Part shown: piece after piece, positions 14,253-21,266 of the stretch | How the letters are laid out: each line of letters starts with the position of its first letter | How positions within the stretch are numbered: the first letter of the stretch is position 1 | Virus record (IMG/VR): IMGVR_UViG_3300048839_001590 | Coordinates: 1 to 38,209 of that record | Origin: a virus | Length of the DNA: 38,209 nt | Direction: 5' to 3' (one strand) | Notes under the pieces: generated by a model | The model's database searches: none | Told to the model about the DNA's origin: nothing | Seen by the model: only the letters and a program-made list of their open reading frames with translations | Translations under genes and position numbers: made by a program

Positions 14253-15548
14253 ATGAGAAAGAATGTGATGTTAGGTTTTTTTGGTACAGCTGCCGACTGG
14301 TATGGTGTTGAGATCAATGAGGCAAGCTCAAGCCCGAACCTTGTCAGAATAGCCTCTACTGGCTCTCTTGGACTTCATGCCACACTGCCGGTGCAATCGC
14401 TTATGAGAGGGTGTCTGCTTCTTGATAATGGAGCAGTAAATTACTACCTGAAATCAGATGACTGGTCAAAAAAGAGTGATGGCTCGGTGGCCGACCTTTC
14501 TGGAGCCGATGGACAGGTAATGATAGAAGTGCCACGGTATTTCCGCAAGGTAGAAAATCCATCTGCAGGGGTTTATCATCACAAGATTTCAGTTAGTGCT
14601 TTGCCTGGCTTTACAGAAGTGCCGAAATTCTACCTTGGGGCTTATAAAAGCTCTGTAAACAGGACAGCGCCAATCAAGCAATGGAGCATTGTGAATCCGG
14701 CTGTTGAATATCGAGGTGGAGGCAATCAGGTAGCGTGGGATGGAACTGATCGCACCTTGCTGGGTAAACCGGCAACTTCAATATCACTTGTTAACTTTCG
14801 AAATTACGCCAGAGCTCGAGCTGCAGGAGCAAAGTGGAATGTAATTACATGGAAGCATTCGATGCTACTGTATGAGTTATTTATTATTGAACATGCAACA
14901 CTAAACTCTCAGGCGGCAGTTAACGGAGCGCTTACGGGGGAGGGATTCAAGCAGGGAGGCTTGGGTGCTGGGGTTACAACCGTTCTTAGCACTGTATGGA
15001 ATACATTTAACTTATATAATCCGCTTATTCCTTGCGGCACCAGCAATCCTCTCGGCAACGGTACCGGAGAATTGACTTATACTGTCCCAAATTTTGGTCA
15101 TGCATCAGGTGTGGTCAAAGTAAATCGGTATAGGGGAATCGAAAATCCCTTCGGTGATATTTGGGAATGGTGTGACGGAGGTTCAGTTTTTCACGAAGCT
15201 GCGGGTGGAAATAGCAAGTTTTATTCCTGCGAAAATCCTGTCAACTTTGCTGATAATACTTCTAACAACTATGAGTATAGAGCTAACATACCATCGGCTT
15301 CAGGATATCCAAAGTTCATGCATCATGATGAAAAGGGAATATTTTTACCGAAAACAACAGGAGGAAATTCAGTAACATACTTCTGTGATTACTTCTATTC
15401 ACCTGGACTAGTCAATGCCTGGCGCGCCCTTTTGCGTGGTGGTAATGCGAACGCTGGCACGAGTGCCGGTTTCGTGTGCCTGCATACGACTCGCGCGGCG
15501 TCGCATACGACTGCGCACATCGGGGCTCGGCTCTGCTATCTTCCGTAA
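14253..15548 (+). CDS. DGR target protein 2, CLec-like adhesin
   Basis: The 431-residue protein ends in a variable region (residues about 391-428) reading WRALLRGGNANAGTSAGFV...HIGARLCYLP, the typical C-terminus of C-type-lectin/FGE-fold DGR proteins. Upstream, YRGIENPFGDIWEWCDGG is the conserved sulfatase-modifying-factor-like core motif. The N-terminal 150 residues (LGFFGTAADWYGVEI..., RYFRKVENPSAG) are a separate beta-rich domain, perhaps for attachment to the virion. No signal peptide. By analogy with Mtd of Bordetella phage it would be a receptor-binding protein, though it is encoded away from the tail genes. Its cognate template TR2 lies 83 bp after its stop. Confidence 0.92.
   Translation: MRKNVMLGFFGTAADWYGVEINEASSSPNLVRIASTGSLGLHATLPVQSLMRGCLLLDNGAVNYYLKSDDWSKKSDGSVADLSGADGQVMIEVPRYFRKVENPSAGVYHHKISVSALPGFTEVPKFYLGAYKSSVNRTAPIKQWSIVNPAVEYRGGGNQVAWDGTDRTLLGKPATSISLVNFRNYARARAAGAKWNVITWKHSMLLYELFIIEHATLNSQAAVNGALTGEGFKQGGLGAGVTTVLSTVWNTFNLYNPLIPCGTSNPLGNGTGELTYTVPNFGHASGVVKVNRYRGIENPFGDIWEWCDGGSVFHEAAGGNSKFYSCENPVNFADNTSNNYEYRANIPSASGYPKFMHHDEKGIFLPKTTGGNSVTYFCDYFYSPGLVNAWRALLRGGNANAGTSAGFVCLHTTRAASHTTAHIGARLCYLP
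15424..15536 (+). repeat. Variable region VR2
   Basis: Aligned without gaps to TR2 (15632..15744), 113 positions. Fourteen of 28 template adenines are changed and no other base. The first changes appear about 30 bp in; adenines in the first 30 bp are unchanged. It ends 12 bp before the end of the gene. Confidence 0.95.
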
Positions 15549-15557
15549 ATCGGAAGA
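15539..15557 (+). promoter_or_regulatory. Hairpin/cruciform just after VR2
   Basis: TCTTCCG (15539..15545) pairs perfectly with CGGAAGA (15551..15557) across TAAAT. It begins 3 bp after the end of VR2 and its loop contains the stop codon of the target gene. In Bordetella phage a hairpin of similar stem length and position is needed for efficient retrohoming. No equal structure follows VR1b. Confidence 0.75.
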
Positions 15558-15631
15558 CCGAAATCGAGCAAATCGACATTCGAGATCGTCGTTTGGTTCT
15601 TTGAAGAAATTAAAGGTTGTGCAGGTTGAAA

Positions 15632-15744
15632 GCGCCCTTTTGCGTGGTGGTAATGCGAACAATGGCACGAATGCCGGTTTCGTGTACCTGAATACGAATA
15701 ACGCGGCGTCGAATACGAATGCGAACATCGGGGCTCAGCTAAGC
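15632..15744 (+). repeat. Template repeat TR2
   Basis: It differs from VR2 only at adenines. In the VR frame it is rich in AAT/AAC codons (GGNANNGTNAG..., LNTNNAASNTNANIG). Its sequence is unrelated to TR1. It lies downstream of its target gene and 1.4 kb after the end of the reverse transcriptase gene, an unusual place for a template. Confidence 0.95.
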
Positions 15745-15766
15745 ATAATACTAAGATACCCCCTGC

Positions 15767-15793
15767 AAACCCTGCCTCTTGGCAAAAAATAAC
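15767..15793 (+). repeat. Shared post-TR block, copy 2
   Basis: Second copy of the 27-nt block, 23 bp after TR2, differing from 13182..13208 at one base. Confidence 0.9.
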
Positions 15794-15853
15794 TAATAAA
15801 AAAGCGATGTTAGTAGTAAAAAAAGCGATGGCTTTGCTTTTAAAAATGCAGAT

Positions 15854-16159
15854 ATGAAAAAGTTTTCAGAATTCAACATCAAGCCCTCAGTGGGTACATT
15901 TAACGGCAAGAAGATCAATTTTGACGAGATCTTTAACATCCCGATTGTTGTTAATGCTTACAAGATCGAGGAGAGCAAGTTCACCGGTAAGAACAGAAGT
16001 AATAACCGGCTGCAGCTTGCAATAGTGTTCAATGGCGAGGAGCGCATAACCTTTACTGGTTCTGAGGTACTAATGGAGATGATTCAAAAAGTCCCTCAAG
16101 ATAGCTTTCCCTTTGAAACAGTTATTCGAAAACGTGATAAGCGATTTGAGTTTACGTAA
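15854..16159 (+). CDS. Small DGR-linked protein, OB-fold/SSB-like pattern
   Basis: The 101-residue protein reads MKKFSEFNIKPSVGTFNGKK..., IVVNAYKIEESKFTGKNRSNN, RLQLAIVFNGEERITFTGSEVLMEMI, KRDKRFEFT. The alternation of short strands with a K-rich loop and a helix after FTGSEVL suggests a small beta-barrel such as an OB fold. Similar small proteins sit beside SGFGFS-type variable proteins in Bacteroidetes phages, as I recall. Placed directly after the TR2 cassette, it could bind single-stranded nucleic acid and serve as the accessory factor this DGR otherwise lacks. Both fold and role are inferred. Confidence 0.65.
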   Translation: MKKFSEFNIKPSVGTFNGKKINFDEIFNIPIVVNAYKIEESKFTGKNRSNNRLQLAIVFNGEERITFTGSEVLMEMIQKVPQDSFPFETVIRKRDKRFEFT

Positions 16160-16176
16160 TATGCTTAATCGGTGCT

Positions 16177-16806
16177 CTATAGCACTACAATTGAATAGTT
16201 GATGTTGGCGCCATCATTAAACCAGAAAAGAAAATTCTTCTTGTTCGCTTCTGTGTTAATAGCATTACCGGTCACGTTTACTGTGAACATCGCTCCCAGG
16301 TCGATCGCATAACCCCCTACACCATCTAAGAAGATCTCAATTACCCCGGAATCGCCATTACTACTGTTTTCAAGGTTAATCGTCGTCGCCCCGTTTATTA
16401 GTCCTGGCTTAAAATCTTTATGAATTGTAGCATCTAATATTAGCGGGTTTGCAAACACTGGTGTTTGAAATGGCTCTGCAGTAATGGTTGTTTGACTTTG
16501 GGTATGCTCTAACGGAGCTTTACCAGCCAATAGCGCAACTATTGAATTATAAAAGTCGGGATCATTATTTATCGCCCCGCTCAGTTCGGCAAGTGTGTTC
16601 AACCACTCAGGCGCAGCGTCTACAAGCCCGGCCAGACCGAGCGCAATATAATCAGTTGTTTCCTGCTTAGTAAAGTATGCCGCATCATGATTATGATCCG
16701 CAGGGGGAAAGGCTAAAGGCTTTCCAATGATGCCCAACCAGGTTACTCCTCCCCTTAGCTGCAGGAAGATTTTACGCTGTACAATATTAACAGATATCTG
16801 GCCCAT
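16177..16806 (-). CDS. Fibre-like structural protein
   Basis: The 209-residue protein has an N-terminal attachment-like segment (MGQISVNIVQRKIFLQLRGG), then FPPADHNHDAAYFTKQETTDYI, a repeat type of phage fibres (H-N-H-D-x-x-Y-x-K). WLNTLAELSGAINNDPDFYNSIVALLAGKAPL is a helical trimerising segment often seen in fibres, and the remainder is beta-rich. It is the last gene of the minus-strand head operon and converges with the DGR genes. It could be a head or side fibre. A weak GTGCT/AGCAC hairpin covers its stop codon. Confidence 0.65.
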   Translation of the reverse strand: MGQISVNIVQRKIFLQLRGGVTWLGIIGKPLAFPPADHNHDAAYFTKQETTDYIALGLAGLVDAAPEWLNTLAELSGAINNDPDFYNSIVALLAGKAPLEHTQSQTTITAEPFQTPVFANPLILDATIHKDFKPGLINGATTINLENSSNGDSGVIEIFLDGVGGYAIDLGAMFTVNVTGNAINTEANKKNFLFWFNDGANINYSIVVL

Positions 16807-16807
16807 G

Positions 16808-17161
16808 CTATTTCTCTTTTGAAGTTGGTTCTAAAACTCTGAAATTCATAGTATCGGTAATTAGATCCACGCCCTGAGCATTAAATACTCTGACATCTGC
16901 CTTATAAAGACCGGCAGGTATAGCTCTTTCGGACTCGGTAGGAATAAAACCAGTCTGGCCACTCTCTTCATTGGCATGCTCTGTAATGATATGAGCTATG
17001 AGCGCAGCGTCGTCATTGTCGGCCAGATCGCCTTTGCGTTTGACAGTTAACTTAACCGTTAATCCATTCAGATTAAGAGCAGCTGCCGGAGTCACACTTG
17101 TGTCAGTAATAGTAATGTCGATTGGCGCCTCGACCATGCGGATCATTTCAAATGTTTCCAT
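16808..17161 (-). CDS. Small beta-rich structural protein (BppU-N-like)
   Basis: The 117-residue protein METFEMIRMVEAPIDITITDTS... has the pattern of an Ig-like or baseplate-upper N-terminal domain: short strands LTVKLTVKRKGD, a loop DNDDAALIAHI, then GLYKADVRVFNAQGVDLITDTMNFRVLEP. In Gram-positive and Bacteroidetes phages such domains hold fibres on the virion. It lies one base upstream of the fibre-like gene in the same operon, which supports a pairing. Assignment is by pattern. Confidence 0.6.
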   Translation of the reverse strand: METFEMIRMVEAPIDITITDTSVTPAAALNLNGLTVKLTVKRKGDLADNDDAALIAHIITEHANEESGQTGFIPTESERAIPAGLYKADVRVFNAQGVDLITDTMNFRVLEPTSKEK

Positions 17162-17204
17162 GCTTAAGTTGTTATTTATTGTTACTTAATACCCTTTTAA
17201 TTAT

Positions 17205-17642
17205 TTATGCTTGTTCAGCAGTTCTGTCCTCAAATGCAGTGGAGAATTCTATTTTATAGACGAACAAACCATTCTTGGTCGGCTCATCACCTTGGGATAC
17301 CCGGTTAAGGTTGTCGAAGTTTTCTGTCCTGAAGCCCTGGAGGATTTTATACACATCTGCAATGATATCGTAAACTGCAAGCGAGGCAGTTCTCGCTACT
17401 TCCGGAGTCTTTGCCGCTGTGCGCACCTTGTTATCAAAGCCGAGCTTAACAGTAATTCTGGCATCACAATCCTGAATAGTATCTGTCAATGACTTACTCT
17501 TTGGTAGTTTAATGCCAACCAGGGCGCAGGGAAATGAAACCGATGGCTTTGGCGTTGCGAGTTGCCCGGTGTCCAGGTCAATCCATTTCAGAGCACTAAG
17601 ACTTTCGAGCTGCTCCATTATCGCGAGGTAAATTGTTTTCAT
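17205..17642 (-). CDS. Probable tail terminator/completion protein
   Basis: The 145-residue protein starts MKTIYLAIMEQLESLSALKWIDLD and includes FPCALVGIKLPKS, DARITVKLGFDN and LFVYKIEFSTAFED. Alternating strand-helix content, length and place right after a gpG-like gene match tail terminator or head-tail connector proteins (Mu gp37-like). No motif is decisive. It begins 3 bp after the previous gene ends. Confidence 0.55.
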   Translation of the reverse strand: MKTIYLAIMEQLESLSALKWIDLDTGQLATPKPSVSFPCALVGIKLPKSKSLTDTIQDCDARITVKLGFDNKVRTAAKTPEVARTASLAVYDIIADVYKILQGFRTENFDNLNRVSQGDEPTKNGLFVYKIEFSTAFEDRTAEQA

Positions 17643-17645
17643 ATC

Positions 17646-18152
17646 CTACCTTTTTAAAATGTCCATTATTTTGCCTTTAAGTTCTGCTTTAATCTTATCG
17701 ACCATTACTTTTGACTTGCCGATAAATGGTCGGGCCAGCATCTGTAATTCTTTCTTTCCATAAATCTTAGCCATCCCTCCGAAGTTATGAACCTTAGCAT
17801 ATGCTTTCTCGTTTTTAACCCTTACGCCGGTTTCTGTCTTCGTGTATGTAGTAGCCTCTTTAAGCTCACCGGTTTCTCCGGAGAGAATCAATGCAGTCTT
17901 CCGCGCTTCGCTGACCTTGCCGGTCTGACCTGAATGGCCATACCAAGCTGAGTCCGGCTTTCTTCTTTCCACCTCAGGCCACTTTTGCAAAGACTCGTCT
18001 GTGAATCCCTCGTTGGCAAACGACTCTTTATAGTGATTGACCGCTTCGGTTCCGACGATATCTTTGGCATCATCGCTTTTAATGAAGTCATTTATTTCCT
18101 TCATCTTTTCTCTTAGCTTCTCTGCAAAATCACTGATGTCCATATCGATCAA
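17646..18152 (-). CDS. Phage virion morphogenesis protein (Mu gpG-like)
   Basis: The 168-residue protein has an N-terminal helical part (ISDFAEKLREKMKEI) and the family pattern NHYKESFANEGFTDESLQKWPEVERR, LILSGETGELKEA, YAKVHNFGG and MLARPFIGKS. In Mu-like phages gpG takes part in head-tail joining. The R-P-F-x-G segment close to the C-terminus is the most typical. The intergenic stretch upstream contains a structured element on the opposite strand. Confidence 0.8.
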   Translation of the reverse strand: MIDMDISDFAEKLREKMKEINDFIKSDDAKDIVGTEAVNHYKESFANEGFTDESLQKWPEVERRKPDSAWYGHSGQTGKVSEARKTALILSGETGELKEATTYTKTETGVRVKNEKAYAKVHNFGGMAKIYGKKELQMLARPFIGKSKVMVDKIKAELKGKIMDILKR

Positions 18153-18164
18153 TTAAAATATTAC

Positions 18165-18260
18165 TATATTTGCATTACCGGGTAACCGGCCGGAGGGTCA
18201 TCCCGCAAGGGAGGCGCTCCCCCTTCAGGAGGAATGTCTTTACAGGCATTCCTCCTGTTC
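18165..18260 (+). ncRNA. Candidate structured small RNA antisense to head operon
   Basis: The plus strand has TATATTTG at 18165..18172, a match to the Bacteroidetes -7 box TAnnTTTG. It is followed by four consecutive hairpins: CCGG-GTAA-CCGG (18178..18189), GGG-TCAT-CCC (18195..18204), GGGAG-GCG-CTCCC (18209..18221) and an 11-bp perfect stem with arms 18226..18236 and 18247..18257. The last is followed by TTCATTT, a weak terminator tail. All lie in the 106-bp gap between two minus-strand genes. Read on the minus strand, the same hairpins would form a processing or attenuation site in the head mRNA. No -33 box is obvious. Confidence 0.5.
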
Positions 18261-20826
18261 ATTTAAAGAGCTCCCGCAGCTCGTCAGCATCGTAATGTCT
18301 AATCCCACTTTCATCAACTATGGTGATCTGCCTGATAGTTTTTGCACGACCTTCCTGCAGGGCAGCTTTAAGCCCTGCTTGCATTTCCCTGGAAGATATT
18401 AGCTTATCGAAGTAAATTACTACCTCAGTTACTTTCTGTGCTGAGGCAGATTTGATGCTATTTTGAATAGCATTCCTGATTGATGGACTTGTCGGGATTT
18501 TGGCATCAGAGAACTCATATGTCTTCAAGTTTATTGCATCCGGATTTTTTACACCTGGACTGTTTGATACAGGCAATAGAGCATACTTTCCCCCTTCTGT
18601 CATCGCCAGGTGTCCATAAACCTTGAGGTTCTTTTGCTCCTCTTTTTTGTTCTGACCACTTTTAGGAATATCAATATACCCTCCGCTTTTGAACGACTTC
18701 CTCTTAAACTTAAGCTCCTCCAAGCGCTGTCGGATCCGCTCAGCCCGGCGTCCAAATTCTGCAACCTGGTCCCGAACCTCCTTAGCCGTGTTCTTGAAAT
18801 AAGCCGTTTCCTCGGTATTGACCGGTTTTGCAGTCTCTCCGGGGTTGTTTTCAAAAACAGGGTTAATTGGTTCGCCTTCTTCAGGAACTCCTGTAGTCTC
18901 TTTATTTGTGGGTTTTACGCCACACTGACAATTCCACTCCGATGGAGGCAGGTGGATCTTCCACCACTCATGCCTGATAGGCAAAATGGTACCAACGTAA
19001 TCCAGGTGATCTCCTCTCTTGTCGCTTGCAGTACTCTCGAGATACTCCAGATTAGGATAGATTTTTTCATTTGCCAGGTATTTCCTGAAATTAATAGCTG
19101 CCCTGGCTGTTCGTACAGCAGTGTTATACTCGGTCTGCAGCCAGTTGATATTATATTTTTCAGATACCTGGAGTGCAAGTTTTTTAAATTGCGAAAATGA
19201 TCTGAGCTCCCCTTTCTCATCTATCAAGAAGCCGACAATCTCTGAAGTCTGTTGATGATTTTTAAAAGCATTAAAGACTGCAGTATTAATGCGAAACTCG
19301 TTAATGAAGTCCTTATTGGTCTGTCCCCAATCTGAACCCTCATTGTCGAACTCTACAGTTAATGCATGCTGAAGCACAGAGTTTGATATATCGAATAGCC
19401 TGGCATTGACAAGCTGTTGGTAATCGTTGCCATAGATTTCCCTCAGGGCCTCATCAACCAGTTTGGCAATGTTGATCGAGTACTTATCATCAAACTTAAC
19501 CCTTCCGGTAATACTGTCGACCAATCTCCCGGTGAAGCCTTGCCGCTTTGCCCCGGAGGTTGGCGCCGGGGCCTCTACGAAAAAACTTTTCAGCCCTTTC
19601 TTCTTTTGTGCAGGCGTCGGCTCGGTATCTTCTTTCGGATCATCCGGCTCAGGATCGGGATCTGGTTTAGTCTCTGGATCGTTGGATTCAGCCTTTGGAA
19701 TGCCTGAGATCTCATAGAAGTAATCATCATCAACGGCGACCTTAGCATCATTCTTCAGTTTTAGGGCGAGATCAAGTCGTTCATTCGTGGTTAGGCTCTC
19801 TCCCTGATCAGGGAATGCAAAGAATCCACCCTCGACAGGGTATCCACGCTTTAAAAGCAGTGGCTGGAGATACCGGTTAAGCGTTCTTTGAACATATCGA
19901 CGGTCTGCATTTGCAATATCCTTCTGTGTGCCTGCATGAACCTCTGCCTGACTCTTGGAGGATCCATTTATTGTTGTCATTGTATTACCCAGTACTGCGA
20001 TCAGGATCTCTTCGTTACACGCAGCACGCAGGTCCTTGAACAGGGTATTGCTGCCACTGGATTGTGATGCTTGAACTTCAAGTTCGGTCTCTTTTGGAAC
20101 AGCTACCGTAGATCGTGAACCCATTGTTGTGAGAGATTCAAACAGCTGATCCCTGGTCCTTGAATCATAACCAGGATATTTACCTACCAGGAAGGGCATA
20201 CCGAATACCTCTGCAAATTCAGCCCAATCTCCAAAGTCACCCCTTTTGTAGATTACAAAGGGAGCAGCTTTATAAAGGAAGCCAAGCTCATCATCTTTCC
20301 CGCATTCAATTATATACTCGTCGTCAGAATACTCATAACCAGTCAGGTCAGACTCCTTTGACACGATGTATTTTTTCCTCTCCTGTAGGGGCTTATCAAG
20401 CTTGGCTATTTTTATATGCTTCCGTGGGAATGAGAATACATCAAACTTGGGAGAAAATGAAACCTCGATAACAGATTTGCCCCAAGCTTTGTGAAGGATT
20501 ATTTCCTTTACCAGCTCTTCGAATTCCGGGGTATCAATCAGGTCGTCGATCTCTTCGACACTGTCACCATCCTTCTGAAAAGTTATTTCAGCATTGGCTA
20601 TAGCATTCACCCGGCGCTCTACTGCGTTACTGAGTATTGGGTCGCTAAGCAGGTTTTCATACAGATCATACAGTTTAGTCCGGAGACCTTTTTTTGCAGA
20701 GTTGACTGCTTCACGCCAGGTATTGATGTCTGCTGACTCAATCTTTGCTGGGCGCACAACGAGCGTTTGCATCACGACTTTTGCTTCGCTGCTCTGCATT
20801 ATACTTTCTTTTTTTGTCCTTGCCAT
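18259..20826 (-). CDS. Fused portal (DUF935/gp29) - MuF (gp30) - C-terminal effector-like protein
   Basis: The 855-residue protein combines genes that are separate in Mu. Residues about 1-380 resemble the Mu gp29 portal family (WREAVNSAKKGLRTKLYDLYENLLSDP in part, TTINGSSKSQAEVH). A Pro/Asp/Glu-rich linker covers 385-425. Residues about 430-640 are MuF-like, with TARAAINFRKYL and DKRGDHLDYVGTILP...LPPSEWNCQC. After a charged helix (680-715) comes an extra domain (720-855) with ARAKT-like RAKTIRQITIVDE and GIRHYDADEL. MuF proteins with polymorphic toxin C-termini are known in temperate phages, and this tail has the look of a PBECR/CdiA-type nuclease domain, though catalytic residues cannot be named with certainty. 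Confidence 0.85.
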   Translation of the reverse strand: MARTKKESIMQSSEAKVVMQTLVVRPAKIESADINTWREAVNSAKKGLRTKLYDLYENLLSDPILSNAVERRVNAIANAEITFQKDGDSVEEIDDLIDTPEFEELVKEIILHKAWGKSVIEVSFSPKFDVFSFPRKHIKIAKLDKPLQERKKYIVSKESDLTGYEYSDDEYIIECGKDDELGFLYKAAPFVIYKRGDFGDWAEFAEVFGMPFLVGKYPGYDSRTRDQLFESLTTMGSRSTVAVPKETELEVQASQSSGSNTLFKDLRAACNEEILIAVLGNTMTTINGSSKSQAEVHAGTQKDIANADRRYVQRTLNRYLQPLLLKRGYPVEGGFFAFPDQGESLTTNERLDLALKLKNDAKVAVDDDYFYEISGIPKAESNDPETKPDPDPEPDDPKEDTEPTPAQKKKGLKSFFVEAPAPTSGAKRQGFTGRLVDSITGRVKFDDKYSINIAKLVDEALREIYGNDYQQLVNARLFDISNSVLQHALTVEFDNEGSDWGQTNKDFINEFRINTAVFNAFKNHQQTSEIVGFLIDEKGELRSFSQFKKLALQVSEKYNINWLQTEYNTAVRTARAAINFRKYLANEKIYPNLEYLESTASDKRGDHLDYVGTILPIRHEWWKIHLPPSEWNCQCGVKPTNKETTGVPEEGEPINPVFENNPGETAKPVNTEETAYFKNTAKEVRDQVAEFGRRAERIRQRLEELKFKRKSFKSGGYIDIPKSGQNKKEEQKNLKVYGHLAMTEGGKYALLPVSNSPGVKNPDAINLKTYEFSDAKIPTSPSIRNAIQNSIKSASAQKVTEVVIYFDKLISSREMQAGLKAALQEGRAKTIRQITIVDESGIRHYDADELRELFK

Positions 20827-20831
20827 ATCTA

Positions 20832-21254
20832 TCAGATATAATTACCGCGTTTAGTGTTGCTTGAAAATTTAATTCCCGTAGTGTTCTCCGCCTCTCCGGT
20901 ATCCGGGCTTACAGGCCGTGGGAAGTCGGGGATGATATCGCCCTCTTGCACTCCTTTCAGCCATGCAATTGCAGCATTATACCTTCTCTCACGCACATCA
21001 TAATCTACGGCCGGTCGTGCAATATTTATAAAGTGCCAGACTGCAATATCCTTAAGCCAGATCAGTAGCAGTGGATCTCTTTCATCACCGGTTCTGCCAA
21101 AGATCTCCACCAGGTCAAAAGCGTGCAGGTATCCTTTTGATTCGCTTATTGCTCCGGATATTGCAGCAAGAAGCAACCTCTCGTCATTGCCGCCTATGGC
21201 ACCGACTGTTTCTTCGTAGAGGTGTGTATAAATTTCATCGATGTTTAAATACAT
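20832..21254 (-). CDS. DUF1320 (Mu gp36)-like head-tail protein
   Basis: The 140-residue protein begins MYLNIDEIYTHLYEE and has AAISGAISESKGYL, RDPLLLIWLKDIAVWHFINIARP and YNAAIAWLKGVQEGDIIPDFP, the family hallmarks. Proteins of this group act at the head-tail junction (adaptor). It is the gene just upstream of the portal fusion with 5 bp between them. Confidence 0.85.
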   Translation of the reverse strand: MYLNIDEIYTHLYEETVGAIGGNDERLLLAAISGAISESKGYLHAFDLVEIFGRTGDERDPLLLIWLKDIAVWHFINIARPAVDYDVRERRYNAAIAWLKGVQEGDIIPDFPRPVSPDTGEAENTTGIKFSSNTKRGNYI

Positions 21255-21266
21255 ATTTAAATGGGT

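Larger units (their letters stand above)
15611..15831 (+). ncRNA. Template RNA 2 of the retroelement (TR2 with flanks)
   Basis: TAAAGGTTGT (15611..15620), TR2 (15632..15744), the shared 27-nt block (15767..15793) and a third block (15803..15829, 17 of 27 bases equal to 13222..13248 by hand alignment) follow in the same order as in the first cassette. No start codon or protein-like frame makes sense across it. Transcript limits are inferred. Confidence 0.75.

Noticed and set aside
15415-15792. 125-codon ORF running from VR2 through TR2
   Set aside because: Open because both repeats lack stops in this frame; it uses the wrong frame for the target protein and crosses the hairpin and template RNA.
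16172-16185. GTGCT/AGCAC hairpin as terminator between convergent genes
   Set aside because: Stem is only 5 bp and there is no T-run on either strand; too weak to list as a terminator.
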